Assembly: GCA_019454045.1 (NCBI GenBank)
Contig: SKCR01033662.1
Span: 62,001-126,000, forward strand
Reading direction: 5' to 3'
Length of the DNA: 64,000 nt
Source: Zanthoxylum bungeanum
Lineage: Eukaryota > Streptophyta > Magnoliopsida > Sapindales > Rutaceae
The notes below the pieces were generated by a model. The model did no database searches and was not told the origin of the DNA. It saw only the letters and a list, made by a program, of their open reading frames with translations. Of the stretch, positions 48,980-60,118 are shown piece by piece (within the stretch, counting starts at the first letter, position 1; each line of letters starts with the position of its first letter). A program made the translations under genes and the position numbers.

Positions 48980-50624
48980 ATGGAGCGTAGTCAACCCTTA
49001 AATTGTCCCCCATTTTTGATGGCATAGAATATTTGCATTGGAAGGTTCGCATGAGAGCGTTCCTTAAGTCCTTAGATGTGAGGGTCTGGATGACTGTTGA
49101 TACGGGTGGAACCCTCCCGTTGTTACTGTTGATGGGGTCACTACCCCTAAGACAAATTGACCTGGACCAAGAACGAATTTGATGCTAGCAATAGGAACAG
49201 CAAAGCTGTTAATGTCATACATGGTGCTGTCTGTTCTGCTGAGTTTAGGAGAATCTCAATGTGTGAGATAGCCAAGGATGCTTGGGACATCCTGCAGACT
49301 GTGCATGAGGGCACATTGTCTGTTAAAAATAATAGACTCCAGGATTTAGCCACTAGGTTGAGGTCGCCAAAATGAAGGATGATGAGACCTTTGATGAATT
49401 TTATGCTGAGATTAACGATATCGTTAACTCTAGTTTTAACCTAGGTGAGACTTACCTACAAATAGGATAGTTAGAAAAATCCTTGATCTCTTCCTGATAA
49501 ATTCCTACCCAAGATTACTGCCATCGAGGAAAGCAATGATCTCGATAAGCTTGATTTAGAAGAACTCGTAGGAAAACTACAGGTTATGAGAAAAAGCTTC
49601 CTGGTTTTAGAGAGCCAAAAAATTTTGCGATGAAAATCGCTAAAGAAGTTGTACATGATTCGTTTAGTGATGATGATACCATCAAGGATCATGATTTGGC
49701 CTTGTTTGCAAAGAAGTTTAAGAAATTTCTTAAACTTAAGAAGAGTGGCCATAACAGTAATAGAGATAGGGAGGTTATGCCTAGAGAGAGTAGGCATAGC
49801 AGAAAAGAGTCTAGAGAGGATATGGGTAGTAGATCCCGTGATGTCCAATGCCATGAGTGTGAAGGCTATGGGAATATTCGACCAGAGTGCCCTACATATC
49901 TCAGAGCTAAAGGCAAGAAAGCCATGGCTGCCTCTCCTAGTGATTCAGAAGGTGGTTATTCTTCTGATGAGTCTCCTAAAGGCAAGAAAAATTTTATTGC
50001 CTTTACTGCTAGTGTGACTGGTGAGAGAGAGATTGTGGTTAATGATGATGATTCAGAAGTCTCTCTTGATGAGTCTGTAGATAAGGAAAGTCTCCAGGTA
50101 GCTTATGTTGAACTGTTTAATGAGAGTTTAGCTATTAAGAAGAGTAACATAGAGGTCAATAAAAGGCTGAAAGCTGTTGAGCTAGAAAAGAATGAAGCTC
50201 AAGCCAAATTTGAGCAAAGCCTTTTGATGGTAGATGACCTGGAGGAGAGAAATAGAGGTCTAATTAATAGGGTCCAAATATTAGAAACTGAACTTGAAGA
50301 TACTAGAACCCAATTGTCTGTATTTTCTAGTGAGAATAAAAATGTGGACCGTATGTTAGGAATTATTTATGAGCCTAACTGTGATAAGGCTTCTTCTTCC
50401 AAAGCTGTGCCTGCAGCTAAACATGACTTAGGCAAGAAACCTGTTGAGTGTAGTCATGTTATTCCTCCATTTATTCCTCGTCCTGTGACCCAACCTCGAT
50501 CTAGAGGTGCTGTGGGTAACCTCGCTCTCGTCTGAGGTTTGTGCCTGTGTGCCACCATTGTGGCAAGGCTGGACATATTAGGCCTAAGTGTTTTCATATT
50601 GCACAAGCAAAAGAGAAGGCCTAA
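48980..50624 (+). pseudogene. Ty1/copia gag (UBN2, two zinc knuckles), frameshifted
   Basis: Starts at ATG 48980, 27 bases after the primer site. A base loss near 49019 shifts the frame; the shifted frame reads YLHWKVRMRAFLKSLDVRVW. The UBN2 core (CEIAKDAWDILQTVHEGT) is at 49157-49375, followed after another shift by ETFDEFYAEINDIVNSSFN. The long frame 49630-50535 holds KKFKKFLKLKK, a first knuckle CHECEGYGNIRPEC whose histidine is replaced by asparagine, an acidic linker and a coiled coil (about residues 165-240). A last shift leads to the second knuckle CHHCGKAGHIRPKC, which is intact (C-x2-C-x4-H-x4-C), and a stop at 50624. Gag coats element RNA; this copy cannot make one polypeptide. No protease motif follows. 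Confidence 0.88.
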
Positions 50625-50963
50625 GAGTGTGTCTCCTAGATTTTATTCATCAAATCTAATGTCTCAAGTTTCTGCACTAACCAAACAAGCTCAATTTTGA
50701 GTGAGAAACTTGCTTTGTTGTCTGGGAACTCTCATGTGGAGAGGTTTCTAGAAAGGTTTGGGTAAGGAAGCAAGATGATTTCCCATCTACTTCTGCATGT
50801 CCTGATGGACATGATGAGAGTGCACTTCGTGTAACTCTGCATAAAAGATGCATTTTATTTTCCCATTGCATGTGTGTGTGGTGTGGTTTTATGTTTTTGC
50901 ACGTTTCTTTTGTTTCACAGCATATGGGTGTGTGTGTGTCTTGTTTTTGTTATATGTCCCTTG

Positions 50964-51060
50964 GTATATAGGATGGAAACCCGGACATAAATTTCATAGC
51001 CGATTCCGAATGGACGGTGGTATTGATCTGCACTCGGGATACAACTCCACGTACCATTGG
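50964..51060 (+). repeat. Dispersed ~100-bp block, copy 3
   Basis: Same block as at 1286 and 2577 (ggatggaaacccggacataa and following), here downstream of a copia gag rather than in the left gypsy-type LTR region. Confidence 0.75.
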
Positions 51061-51080
51061 ATATTTTACAAGCCTATTAT

Positions 51081-51179
51081 GATAATTAACTCAAATTGTA
51101 ATTGCATGTATATAAGAAAGTGTGCTATAGTATGTACGGGTGCATATGAATCCCGAATGTTTAGCTATTGTAAGGTTAC
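51081..51179 (+). repeat. Element A 3' LTR, segment between C and D
   Basis: About 100 bp matching 37950-38050 of the 5' LTR (gaaagtgtgctatagtatgt in both). It ends in gttac, the target duplicated by element D. Confidence 0.85.
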
Positions 51180-53257
51180 TGTCACACCCGTCCCCTTAGG
51201 TAGAGTAGGGGTGAGACGGAGACTAGAAACTGGCAGAGTTTCCCCTGTAATATGGACTAATCCTCCAAATACAAGGAAAAATCTAAACTGAAAAATAAAA
51301 TCTCATCATAAAACTAGGATCTCCATGATCCAACTCAACATAATATCCATAAAGGAAATACAATAACCTCAGTATCAATTAAAGGCTCAATGCCTATAAT
51401 CACATAACAAATTCTCCCAAGAAATACATATCTAGAAATACAGTCTCAAAACATAACAAGACACTCTACTGTTGGCACAACCTTTTCTCTACTGGCAGGA
51501 ATGATGACGAAACAGCAGATGAAAAGAACGATCTACTAAACTGCTGAACCTGAAATGTTAAGGAGTGGGGGGTAAGCTCACGCTTAGTGCAATGGATCAC
51601 AGCTCAGTGCCGTGGATAATCAAGTAACAAGGTGGATCGAACAAGTCTTTCATAATATAAATAAATCACATAGGCTGTAAATCAATATCTCAAACATTTA
51701 CCTGAATAAATCGATCTCATTATCATAAAACTCAAATCACAAATCTCATTTCTCATAAAATTCATACTGCTCAAAAATACTCTGTAAAGATAAATTGTTT
51801 ATTCATCTATATGCACAACCTCATGACAAATACGGCAAAGCTGGCAACATGGGGCTTCCCCACGGCAAAACTGGCATCCGGAGCAAACTGGCAACGTGAG
51901 ACCTTATCTCACGGCAATAACTGGCAACATGAGACCTTATCTCATGGCAATAATCTGGCACATATAAGTACACGGGGTGCATCCTAACATAAAAATCATT
52001 TCCAAAATCCATGCTCATATATCTCAAATCATGCAAGTTTCTCATATATCACAAACACATGATTTCAACATAATCAATATTCGATCCATACCTTATAGCA
52101 AAATATATAAAATTTCTGAAAACAAACTCATTTAATGCATTACCTTAAAATTCATTTAAGAAAACATACATACTATATACTTTTGAAAACATCAATGTTA
52201 CAGGCTTATCCACGCACCTGGTGAGCTGACTACTGAGAAAGGAAACTATGCAGCAGGACCGTCCCTGCTTACAGTATCACGATCACCTAACAGACAAAAG
52301 AATTTACTATAAGGAATATAATCCTAACTAGAATAGATGAAAGAATATGCGAGAAACGTGGTTCGGTCATTCTCGCAAACTTAACGAAAATTAAGATTCG
52401 GAGGTCCGTTACTACTCGGAATGGTCTGAAATTCACGGAGGATACTCGAAACATCGGTGGCGTATTCTGTCTGGCGCGTGGGTTCCACGCGCCACCTCTC
52501 CCGTCCGCGCGTGGGCCTCACGCGCCGCCACATGAGTGGCGCGTGAGCGCCACGCTCCGGCCTAAAACCAGATTTTCTGGTGGCCGTGAATTCCTCTCCC
52601 CATTTCGGTTCTAATGGCGGACGGTTCGTCGATCGGAGTTCCGGATCAACGGGAAATCAAGAAAAACCATAAAAAATTTTTCTTACCGAGATTTCTCTGA
52701 AAATTGGAAGTTTCCCGAGATGAAACCACCACCAAAATGATCCTCTCGACGAGATCTACACTTTTCCTTAAGGGCTCGGTCGGATTTGAACTACGGATAA
52801 GTCGGATCGGACTAAATCTCAATTTCCTCTTTCCTCTTTTTTTCTCTTCTTTCTCTGCTCTGCCTCACGTCCCTCTCTCTCTGACTCAAGTATATCTCAC
52901 TTTTCTATTCTTTCTCTTTCCTCTATTCTATCTCTTCTATTATTATTTTTGTTTCTTTATATTTCTTTCTTCTTACGCGTCTGCGTCTCTATCTTTTTCT
53001 TTCTTTTCTTTATTCTTATTTTCCTTCTTATCTTATCTCTTTACTTTCCTTATTTATTTTCTTTCTTTCCTTTCGTAAATGCTAACAGTGTAAAATAATA
53101 AATATATAATAATATGGCACAATTCGTTTGCCACCCTACACTTGTCCTTAACCACTTTTTAATTCCAACTCCACAAATTTAATAATCAAATCCTTAAAAT
53201 TATATCCACCAAAAATAATAAAATAAAATATGGGTAAAAATAATTCGGGGTGTTACA
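51180..53257 (-). repeat. Element D 3' LTR
   Basis: 2,078 bp. Contains four ~30-bp tandem units (ctggcaac-tgagaccttatct type) at 51838-51960, a GC-rich patch of facing ggcgcgtg / cacgcgcc motifs at 52470-52560, and a long CT-rich tract at 52800-53060. The 74-codon minus frame at 51821-52045 recurs at 56510 simply because the LTR does. Confidence 0.93.
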
Positions 53258-53297
53258 ACCCTCTCCCCCTTAAAAGAATTTCGTCCTCGAAATTCAC
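53258..53297 (-). other. Polypurine tract and pol C-terminal remnant
   Basis: On the minus strand this reads through NFEDEILLRGRG and a run AAGGGGGAGAGGG that abuts the LTR. The DEILLRG ending fused to the purine tract is a hallmark of chromovirus (Tekay/Del-type) pol. It shows that D descends from an ordinary chromovirus. Confidence 0.82.
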
Positions 53298-53805
53298 ATA
53301 CCAGAGGGTGGAAACAAATGGGGTTAATTATTCCTCATGTCTTCCTCACGTTCCATACTGGTTCTGCTTTCAAGTGTTTACTCCAAAGGGCTTTTACCAA
53401 AAGAATCATCATACTTCTCAACTGTCTCATCTCTCTAGCCAGAAATTCACACTGGTTCTTCAACATAAGTCAAATCTTCTCTCAACTCAATCCAAAAGTA
53501 GTAGTCGCATTCCTTCCAATCACTGCTCTTTTTTTTTTAAACCTGTGCCCCAACTTACAAACCAACTATCTCATCACAAAAAGAAAAGGCTCCACCTAGG
53601 GTCCTTCACAAACAACAGCTGTAAAGAACTTTTAGCAATTTACGCAAAATCCATCTTCTTAATTTTCCCATTATTGAAAAGAGGATTTGCATGTCCCTCA
53701 AATATCTGTTTTACCTCTAATCAGCTCGACAATTATTATCTCTTCCAATAATGCATAGATACTGTGAAAGTATCTTGTCATGAAGAATTATTGGTATCTC
53801 TCTCT

Positions 53806-53818
53806 ATAAAGAGATACA
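53806..53818 (+). promoter_or_regulatory. TATA box before the antisense ORF
   Basis: ctctctataaagagat contains TATAAAG about 45 bases before the ATG at 53853. It lies on the plus strand, opposite to element transcription, so the antisense frame may have its own promoter. Sequence upstream (53298-53800) shows no other gene; the 173-codon frame at 53230-53751 has no recognised motif and crosses the LTR border. Confidence 0.5.
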
Positions 53819-53852
53819 CAAGTTCTAAAGGTATTACTCAAAAACTTCTTCA

Positions 53853-54872
53853 ATGGCATCCTCATCTGCCAATCCTAACCCATATTCAAGATCTGTCAGA
53901 GCCAAGGTGATATACCAAAAGTTTTGTAAATGGCCAGTCATTGATCGAGCAGTTATAGATTCTAAATATGTCAGAGACCTATGGAGAGATATCTACGATT
54001 GTCTCAATGAAGTTCCATCCGCTCTTTTACCTAAAGAGATTGCAATGGATATCGTGGCAAGAGTTCCTACAACTATTTCTTGATTTTTTTTCATGGTGTT
54101 TCATTTTAGAACCATTTGGAATGAAAAAACAGATGGTTTAATCCAATACGAAAATAATTCAGCGATTGTTCATTGTGGATATCACAGATTCCACTCCACA
54201 ATTTTCATCAACAGTCATGATTTCTTCAATCATTGCCAGTGGAGTCTCGGCACCTTGTTCGAACTCGGTTTCCTAAATGGATTTATTCTTGGACCAAGTC
54301 CAATCCATCCCAACTATCCTGGTATCTCAGAAGATAGTCTTGGTGAGCTTCCTCCATTCATCAGTAATATTTTGTATCGATGGTATAAACGCCACAAAAG
54401 TATTACTGTCTGGATCGAAACCATTACCCCAGAATGGTCAAATGACTATTCGCTCGTCTACCACCCAATTCATCTTATAAGAATCATACCATCACGTCAA
54501 CTCACTAATTGGAGACTCACTTGTTGGCCATCTAGACCGAAACTTAGAGCTTACTATGGATACGATGATATTTTCCCAGAAGAGATTACTTCTCATCATT
54601 CCTGTGATCTTAGAGCTCTTTCCGCAGACTCAGTCCGTCGAAGCCTAGAAAGCAATACTAATGATAAAGACTGGCAAATCTTCACTACTATTGAAGAATC
54701 ACATAGAAGCATCGTTCAAGGCTACAACAAAATCAAGTTTCCTGACAGTCTCGAAATTCAAATCATCGACGGCCTCATTCCAATGTCTCTACGCGCGAAA
54801 CGTCAATGGGAAGATTATCAATTCGAAGATGATCCTGTCCTTGCAACACAACCCAGTTGTTATATTCCATAA
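53853..54872 (+). CDS. Antisense ORF of element D, one in-frame stop
   Basis: From ATG 53853 (MASSSANPN) the frame is open to TAA at 54870-54872, 339 codons, except for one TGA at 54081-54083 after codon 76; the next ATG in the same frame is at 54093 and gives 259 residues. The N-terminal part has KVIYQKFCKWPVIDR and LPKEIAMDIVARVP, the latter with a loose F-box-like look; the C-terminal part is aromatic-rich (RFHSTIFINSHDFFNHCQW, PSPIHPNYPGI, RQLTNWRLTCWPSRPKLRAYY) and ends QPSCYIP. No signal peptide, membrane helix, zinc knuckle, protease or polymerase motif is seen. I do not recognise the family. Antisense ORFs are known in some plant gypsy elements (Tat/Retand group) between pol and the 3' LTR; the position here is comparable, but homology is untested. 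The single stop suggests recent coding or a sequence error. Confidence 0.6.
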
Positions 54873-54899
54873 TGTAATCTTAAATATTGATTAATTAAA

Positions 54900-55329
54900 T
54901 ATGAGTATCAACAAGGTCTTCTTTCTCATCTCTTAAACACCAAAGTTCTAATGTCTTCGACCTACTAACTCACAACGATGTTATAACTGCGACCGAAGGT
55001 TCATGTTAGGTACAACCATAGAAATCACGTCAGATTCAGCTATAGGAATAACGATGGGGCAACTGTCGAAACCACTGAAGGTATAGGTCTACAACCATTG
55101 TTATCATCAACAATCAGATGAACATCATCTAAAGCTATATCAAATTCAAGATCTATCGACTAAGTATGAGGTATCTTTATACTATTACTCGACATTCTCA
55201 CGCATCACCAAACTATACCTCTCCCACGTTAAATACCAGTACCACGGCCACGTCCAGACATTTTCCTACGAACATAAAACTACCATTTATCAGCCTGCTC
55301 AGTCAAAAGTCGATACACATGGTGGCATT
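54900..55329 (+). other. Element D interior beyond the antisense ORF
   Basis: No gene recognised. It may be the 3' part of the unit that brought the antisense ORF. A minus-strand MSGRGRGTGI start at about 55262-55233 is followed at once by a stop. Confidence 0.4.
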
Positions 55330-55770
55330 TATGTTAATCAATCAATCTCATCAGTTCAAAAGCCTTCTCAATCCTGTCCAAAAAAAATTTCCAGCTACAA
55401 TGAGATCCTTCTTCCCATCAAACTCAACAGCTCCATATTCTTTCACTCTTTCAGCAATATTATCTTCATTAACTATAGGAGCTACCTGAGTTGAACCATA
55501 ACCCCATGCTGGAGGGTAGAAATACGGATAAGGGTAAGCACCAGGAGGAACATTACTACTAGGAAGATGATGAACTGGAGTACTATCTCCGAAAATCGAG
55601 GCTAGCGAATCTCCTATAACAGAATTAGGGTTCCCTTCAAAAGGTTCCCCATCATAAGAATTAACCTCTTCATCAACTGGAGGTGCCCTAGAAGGTTTGC
55701 CAACATTGCTATCCTACGAGTACGAACTCGACCTGAACCATAAACTCTGAGACGCGGAGGCATCTGAAAA
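55330..55770 (-). pseudogene. Chromovirus gag N-terminal fragment
   Basis: The minus strand starts MPPRLRVYGSGRVRTRR near 55764, then, after a one-base shift, continues PSRAPPVDEEVNSYDGE, ASIFGDSTPVHHLPS, YPYPYFYPPAWGYGS and RVKEYGAVEFDGKKD before losing similarity to gag. The last motif is the conserved start of the retrotransposon gag domain in gypsy elements. The fragment begins ~90 bases after the primer site, as expected for gag, and is cut where the foreign interior starts. Confidence 0.65.
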
Positions 55771-55850
55771 CACATGAAAGATGTCAACCGCTAAGAGACA
55801 TAGAATAACTAATCAAGAAAATGAAGTGTCTACAGAATCTATGAACCCTG

Positions 55851-55863
55851 GGCTCTGATACCA
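55851..55863 (-). other. Primer binding site of element D
   Basis: GGCTCTGATACCA on the plus strand is the exact inverse of TGGTATCAGAGCC, five bases from the right LTR. It fixes the element on the minus strand. Confidence 0.92.
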
Positions 55864-55868
55864 TTAAT

Positions 55869-57950
55869 TGTCACACCCGTCCCCTTAGGTAGAGTAGGGG
55901 TGAGACGGAGACTAGAAACTGGCAGAGTTTCCCCTGTAATATGGACTAATCCTCCAAATACAAGGAAAAATCTAAACTGAAAAATAAAATCTCATCATAA
56001 AACTAGGATCTCCATGATCCAACTCAACATAATATCCATAAAGGAAATACAATAACCTCAGTATCAATTAAAGGCTCAATGCCTATAATCACATAACAAA
56101 TTCTCCCAAGAAATACATATCTAGAAATACAGTCTCAAAACATAACAAGACACTCTACTGTTGGCACAACCTTTTCTCTACTGGCAGGAATGATGACGAA
56201 ACAGCAGATGAAAAGAACGATCTACTAAACTGCTGAACCTGAAATGTTAAGGAGTGGGGGGTAAGCTCACGCTTAGTGCAATGGATCACAGCTCAGTGCC
56301 GTGGATAATCAAGTAACAAGGTGGATCGAACAAGTCTTTCATAATATAAATAAATCACATAGGCTGTAAATCAATATCTCAAACATTTACCTGAAATCGT
56401 ATCTCATTTATCATAAAACTCAAATCACAAATCTCATTTCTCATAAAATTCATACTGCTCAAAAATACTCTGTAAAGATAAATTTGTTTATTCATCTATA
56501 TGCACAACCTCATGACAAATACGGCAAAGCTGGCAACATGGGGCTTCCCCACGGCAAAACTGGCATCCGGAGCAAACTGGCAACGTGAGACCTTATCTCA
56601 CGGCAATAACTGGCAACATGAGACCTTATCTCATGGCAATAATCTGGCACATATAGGTACACGGGGTGCATCCTAACATAAAAATCATTTCCAAAATCCA
56701 TGCTCATATATCTCAAATCATGCAAGTTTCTCATATATCACAAACACATGATTTCAACATAATCAATATTCGATCCATACCTTATAGCAAAATATATAAA
56801 ATTTCTGAAAACAAACTCATTTAATGCATTACCTTAAAATTCATTTAAGAAAACATACATACTATACTTTTGAAAACATCAATGTTACAGGCTATCCACG
56901 CACCTGGTGAGCTGACTACTGAGAAAGAAGAAACTATGCAGCAGGACCGTCCCTGCTTACAGTATCACGATCACCTAACAGACAAAAGAATTTACTATAA
57001 GGAATATAATCCTAACTAGAATAGATGAAAGAATATGCGAGAAACGTGGTTCGGTCATTCTCGCAAACTTAACGAAAATTAAGATTCGGAGGTCCATTAC
57101 TACTCGGAATGGTCTGAAATTCACGGAGGATACTCGAAACATCGGTGGCGTAATTCTGTCTGGCGCGTGGGTTCCACGCGCCACCTCTCCCGTCCGCGCG
57201 TGGGCCTCACGCGCCGCCACATGAGTGGCGCGTGAGCGCCACGCTCCGGCCTAAAACCAGATTTTCTGGTGGCCGTGAATTCCTCTCCCCATTTCGGTTC
57301 TAATGGCGGTGACGGTTCGTCGATCGGAGTTCCGGATCAACGGGAAATCAAGAAAAACCATAAAAATTTTCTTACCGAGATTTCTCTGAAAATTGGAAGT
57401 TTCCCGAGATGAAACCACCACCAAAATGATCCTCTCGACGAGATCTACACTTTTCCTTAAGGGCTCGGTCGGATTTAAACTACGGATAAGCTCACTAAAT
57501 CTTTCTCTCTCTTTCCTCTTTTCCTTCTTTTCTCTTTCTTCTCTGCTCTGCCTCACGTCCCTCTCTCTCTGACTCAAGTATATCTCACTTTTCTATTCTT
57601 TCTCTTTCCTCATTCTATCTCTTTCTATTATTATTTTGTTTCTTTATTATTTCTTTCTTTCTTACGCGTCTGCTGTCTCTTATCTTTTCTTTCTTCTTTT
57701 TTTATTTCTTATTTTCCTTCTTATCTTATCTCTTTACTTTCCTTCATTTATTTTCTTTCTTTCCTTTCGTAAATGCTAACAGTGTAAAATAATAAATATA
57801 TAATAATATGGCACAATTCGTTTGCCACCCTACACTTGTCCTTAACCACTTTTTAATTCCAACTCCACAAATTAATAATCAAATCCTTAAAATTATATCC
57901 AAAAAAAATAATAAAATAAAATATGGGTAAAAATAATTCGGGGTGTTACA
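55869..57950 (-). repeat. Element D 5' LTR
   Basis: 2,082 bp, nearly identical to the left LTR for its first ~500 bp; differences are a few substitutions and short indels, plus a rearranged ~40 bp near 57490 where the other copy has gtcggatcggact. Confidence 0.93.
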
Positions 57951-57955
57951 GTTAC

Positions 57956-58190
57956 CGTATTTGAAGAAAGATAAAAGAAGTTTGTTTTGGTATAGAAGAA
58001 AGTTTATTTGGTTTATCGAATTGAGGGTATTTCATAGATGTGCATTCGTAATAAAGTTTAAGAATGTGACTTTAAGTTTCTTGTTATTGGAATGATTTCT
58101 ATGTAAAAGGACATATTATATGATTTGAATGTCTGGTTAACAGATTGGTGTATATGTGAATATGTAGACATGAGAAATTGACATGGGTTA
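57956..58190 (+). repeat. Element A 3' LTR, segment between D and E
   Basis: Matches 38051-38290 of the 5' LTR (gaaagtttatttggtttatc in both) and ends in ggtta, the target of element E. Confidence 0.85.
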
Positions 58191-60113
58191 TGTTGGTTTC
58201 TAAAGTTGTCCCAAGATCATTCAAGCATAAAAAGCATGTGAATACTATAAAGAAATATGGCGGAATCATACTTACAATGAACGGTTTATGGAAGTGTTGA
58301 TAACAAAAATTTTCTCATTGTAGAAGCCCTCCAAGATTTCGGCCAAGGTCCCAATTTGTTGAAGAGTTGAATCCAAACTCCAAGCTTTATGTTGATTCCA
58401 AGCTCAAAGGTGGGTTTCCCTAACACCTTGAATGATTCTTTAAGTGTGCTAGCAAGTGAAGAAAAGAAAAATAATTCTTCTTATTCTTCAAGGAGGCTCA
58501 CGGCAATGGAGAAAATGGGAGAGAGAGAGTTCAAGTTTTTGGTATTTTGTTTTCTAAAAACATAATACAAAAATCTCACACAAATTTGGTATATCACTTT
58601 CCAAAAGTCAAAAACCAATTTTGGAGGCAAAATGACATTAATTGCCCTCAACAACCAACATCATGAATAGTGACTGGTTGTCATTCACCAAAATGTGACT
58701 TAACATCCATCACTAAAGTGACATGTGATGTGATGAGTGATGTGACTTGCGGCCGCGCTAGATTCAAAATCGGAGTGGCCTCGCAAACACATTCCGAGCT
58801 CGGGTTCGTTAATTCCGAATTAACGAATTTTCCGTTGCGACTTAATTAAATCAAATTTAATTAAATAATAATGCCAAGCAAAATTACTATTCACGTCGCT
58901 AGCGAATTAATTCGTTAGCCCGAATTAAAATCTAATTTTAATTTCGCTTCGAAATCTAATTTCGTTTAATATATCGATTATATCATTTTATCGATTAATT
59001 CCAAATTAATCGTTCTCTCTCTTCAAATAGTATTTTATCCTAGATAAAATCTCTCCGTAATTAATCTCAGATTAATTAAGTTCGAATCATTCGTCATCGG
59101 TGAATCTTCGGGAAGCGACCCATGAGATCCATGGATATGTTGGCAGTAAATCCGATCGTCGGACTATCCGAACACGTACGTACCTCGTACTACATTTTAC
59201 GGATTTACGAGACATGGTTGGCTTCTAGCAAAGCACCGTGCCTACCCAATTCTCCAGAAATATTCTTAATGGAATATATAATCTATGTCAGGCGTAGTAT
59301 ACGTAGTATTGCGTATTACGATCCAGTATCAGATGTCGCATGCAAGGCCTGAGGCTGGTTTAGTGTCTGCCCCGTACGAAGCATATATCGGATTACATGC
59401 AACTAGTCTCTTTAATCGGATAATCATGACCAAGTCATATTATCCCGATGGTTGCAACCAATTAGAGTACCAGTTCTGTATCTCTGCGTGATCATCATCT
59501 CCATATGACTGAAGTGATACTTCCATCTTGACATCACACCCAATACACTACGATTCTCAATAAACCCAGAAGAGGCGTTCTCAGAACCTGTTAAAGTCCT
59601 GGATGACCAAAACCAAAGCGTATTGATTGTCGCAAGTATTAGCGATGTAAATCTCAGGTTAAGACCAAATACACCTACCCTGATGCGGATTCCCATAGAC
59701 ACATAATCATACTACCAATGGGATTCCGCGGGGTCTATCCAGAGTGAAGCTGTTTCTGTACCATCGGTAAACACAACCTCCTATCACACTTGCATAAGTA
59801 TCCAATACTTAAATATATGAGAACTATACCGTTACACTTCCATAACACGCACAAGTGCAATACTAGTCTATTCCGCATTATCGATGTCCAGTCTCGATAA
59901 TACTACGACTAGGGATATTTAATGATAAAACCTTTATGGATTGATACTGTCTCATATCTTATAATCTGGAACTAATCATAATGACTTTTATCATTTATAT
60001 ATATTTAAGTAATCAAATTACAAAATGCAATTTCCATTGCTACATAATTAATTTGTACAAAAACCACAATGTCTTTTACAAATAGTGACGTTATGGGTCA
60101 TAATTGTCTAACA
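58191..60113. mobile_element. Element E: solo LTR with 5-bp duplication
   Basis: 1,923 bp starting TGTTGGTTTC and ending GTCTAACA, with ggtta at 58186-58190 and tgtta at 60114-60118 (one mismatch). Element A sequence is continuous across it. No primer site or open frame of interest lies inside, so it reads as a solo LTR. Orientation cannot be decided. Short inverted ends TGTTGG / CTAACA are typical of copia LTRs. Confidence 0.78.
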
Positions 60114-60118
60114 TGTTA

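Larger units (their letters stand above)
47843..51080 (+). mobile_element. Element C: Ty1/copia fragment with LTR and gag
   Basis: Begins TGTTAGCACC within element A's LTR, followed by an LTR of the family seen at 10945-11797, a primer site and a gag gene. After gag there is ~450 bp that includes the dispersed 100-bp block, then element A resumes at about 51081 (ataattaactcaaattgtaa). Pol and the 3' LTR are missing, so the right side is deleted; no matching duplication was found. Confidence 0.78.
51180..57950 (-). mobile_element. Element D: chromovirus derivative with antisense ORF
   Basis: A complete LTR element of 6,771 bp: LTRs at 51180-53257 and 55869-57950, flanked by gttac at 51175-51179 and 57951-57955. 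The primer site is inverted beside the right LTR and the purine tract beside the left LTR, so the element runs on the minus strand; in that sense LTRs start TGTAACACCCC. Only a gag head (55790-55330) and the last pol codons (53258-53297) remain. The middle carries a long open frame on the plus strand. It cannot move alone, but all sites used in cis are present. The two LTRs are nearly identical apart from indels, mostly in CT-rich tracts, so insertion is recent relative to the elements around it. Confidence 0.92.

Noticed and set aside
51821..52045. 74-codon minus frame repeated identically at 56510-56734
   Set aside because: The identity comes from the two LTRs of element D; the frame runs through ~30-bp tandem units and is not evidence of a gene.
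52704..53078. 124-codon Ser/Phe/Leu-rich frame
   Set aside because: Translation of the CT-rich tract in the LTR.
53230..53751. 173-codon plus frame at the edge of element D's left LTR
   Set aside because: It starts inside the LTR, passes through the inverse of the purine tract and pol tail, and has no motif.
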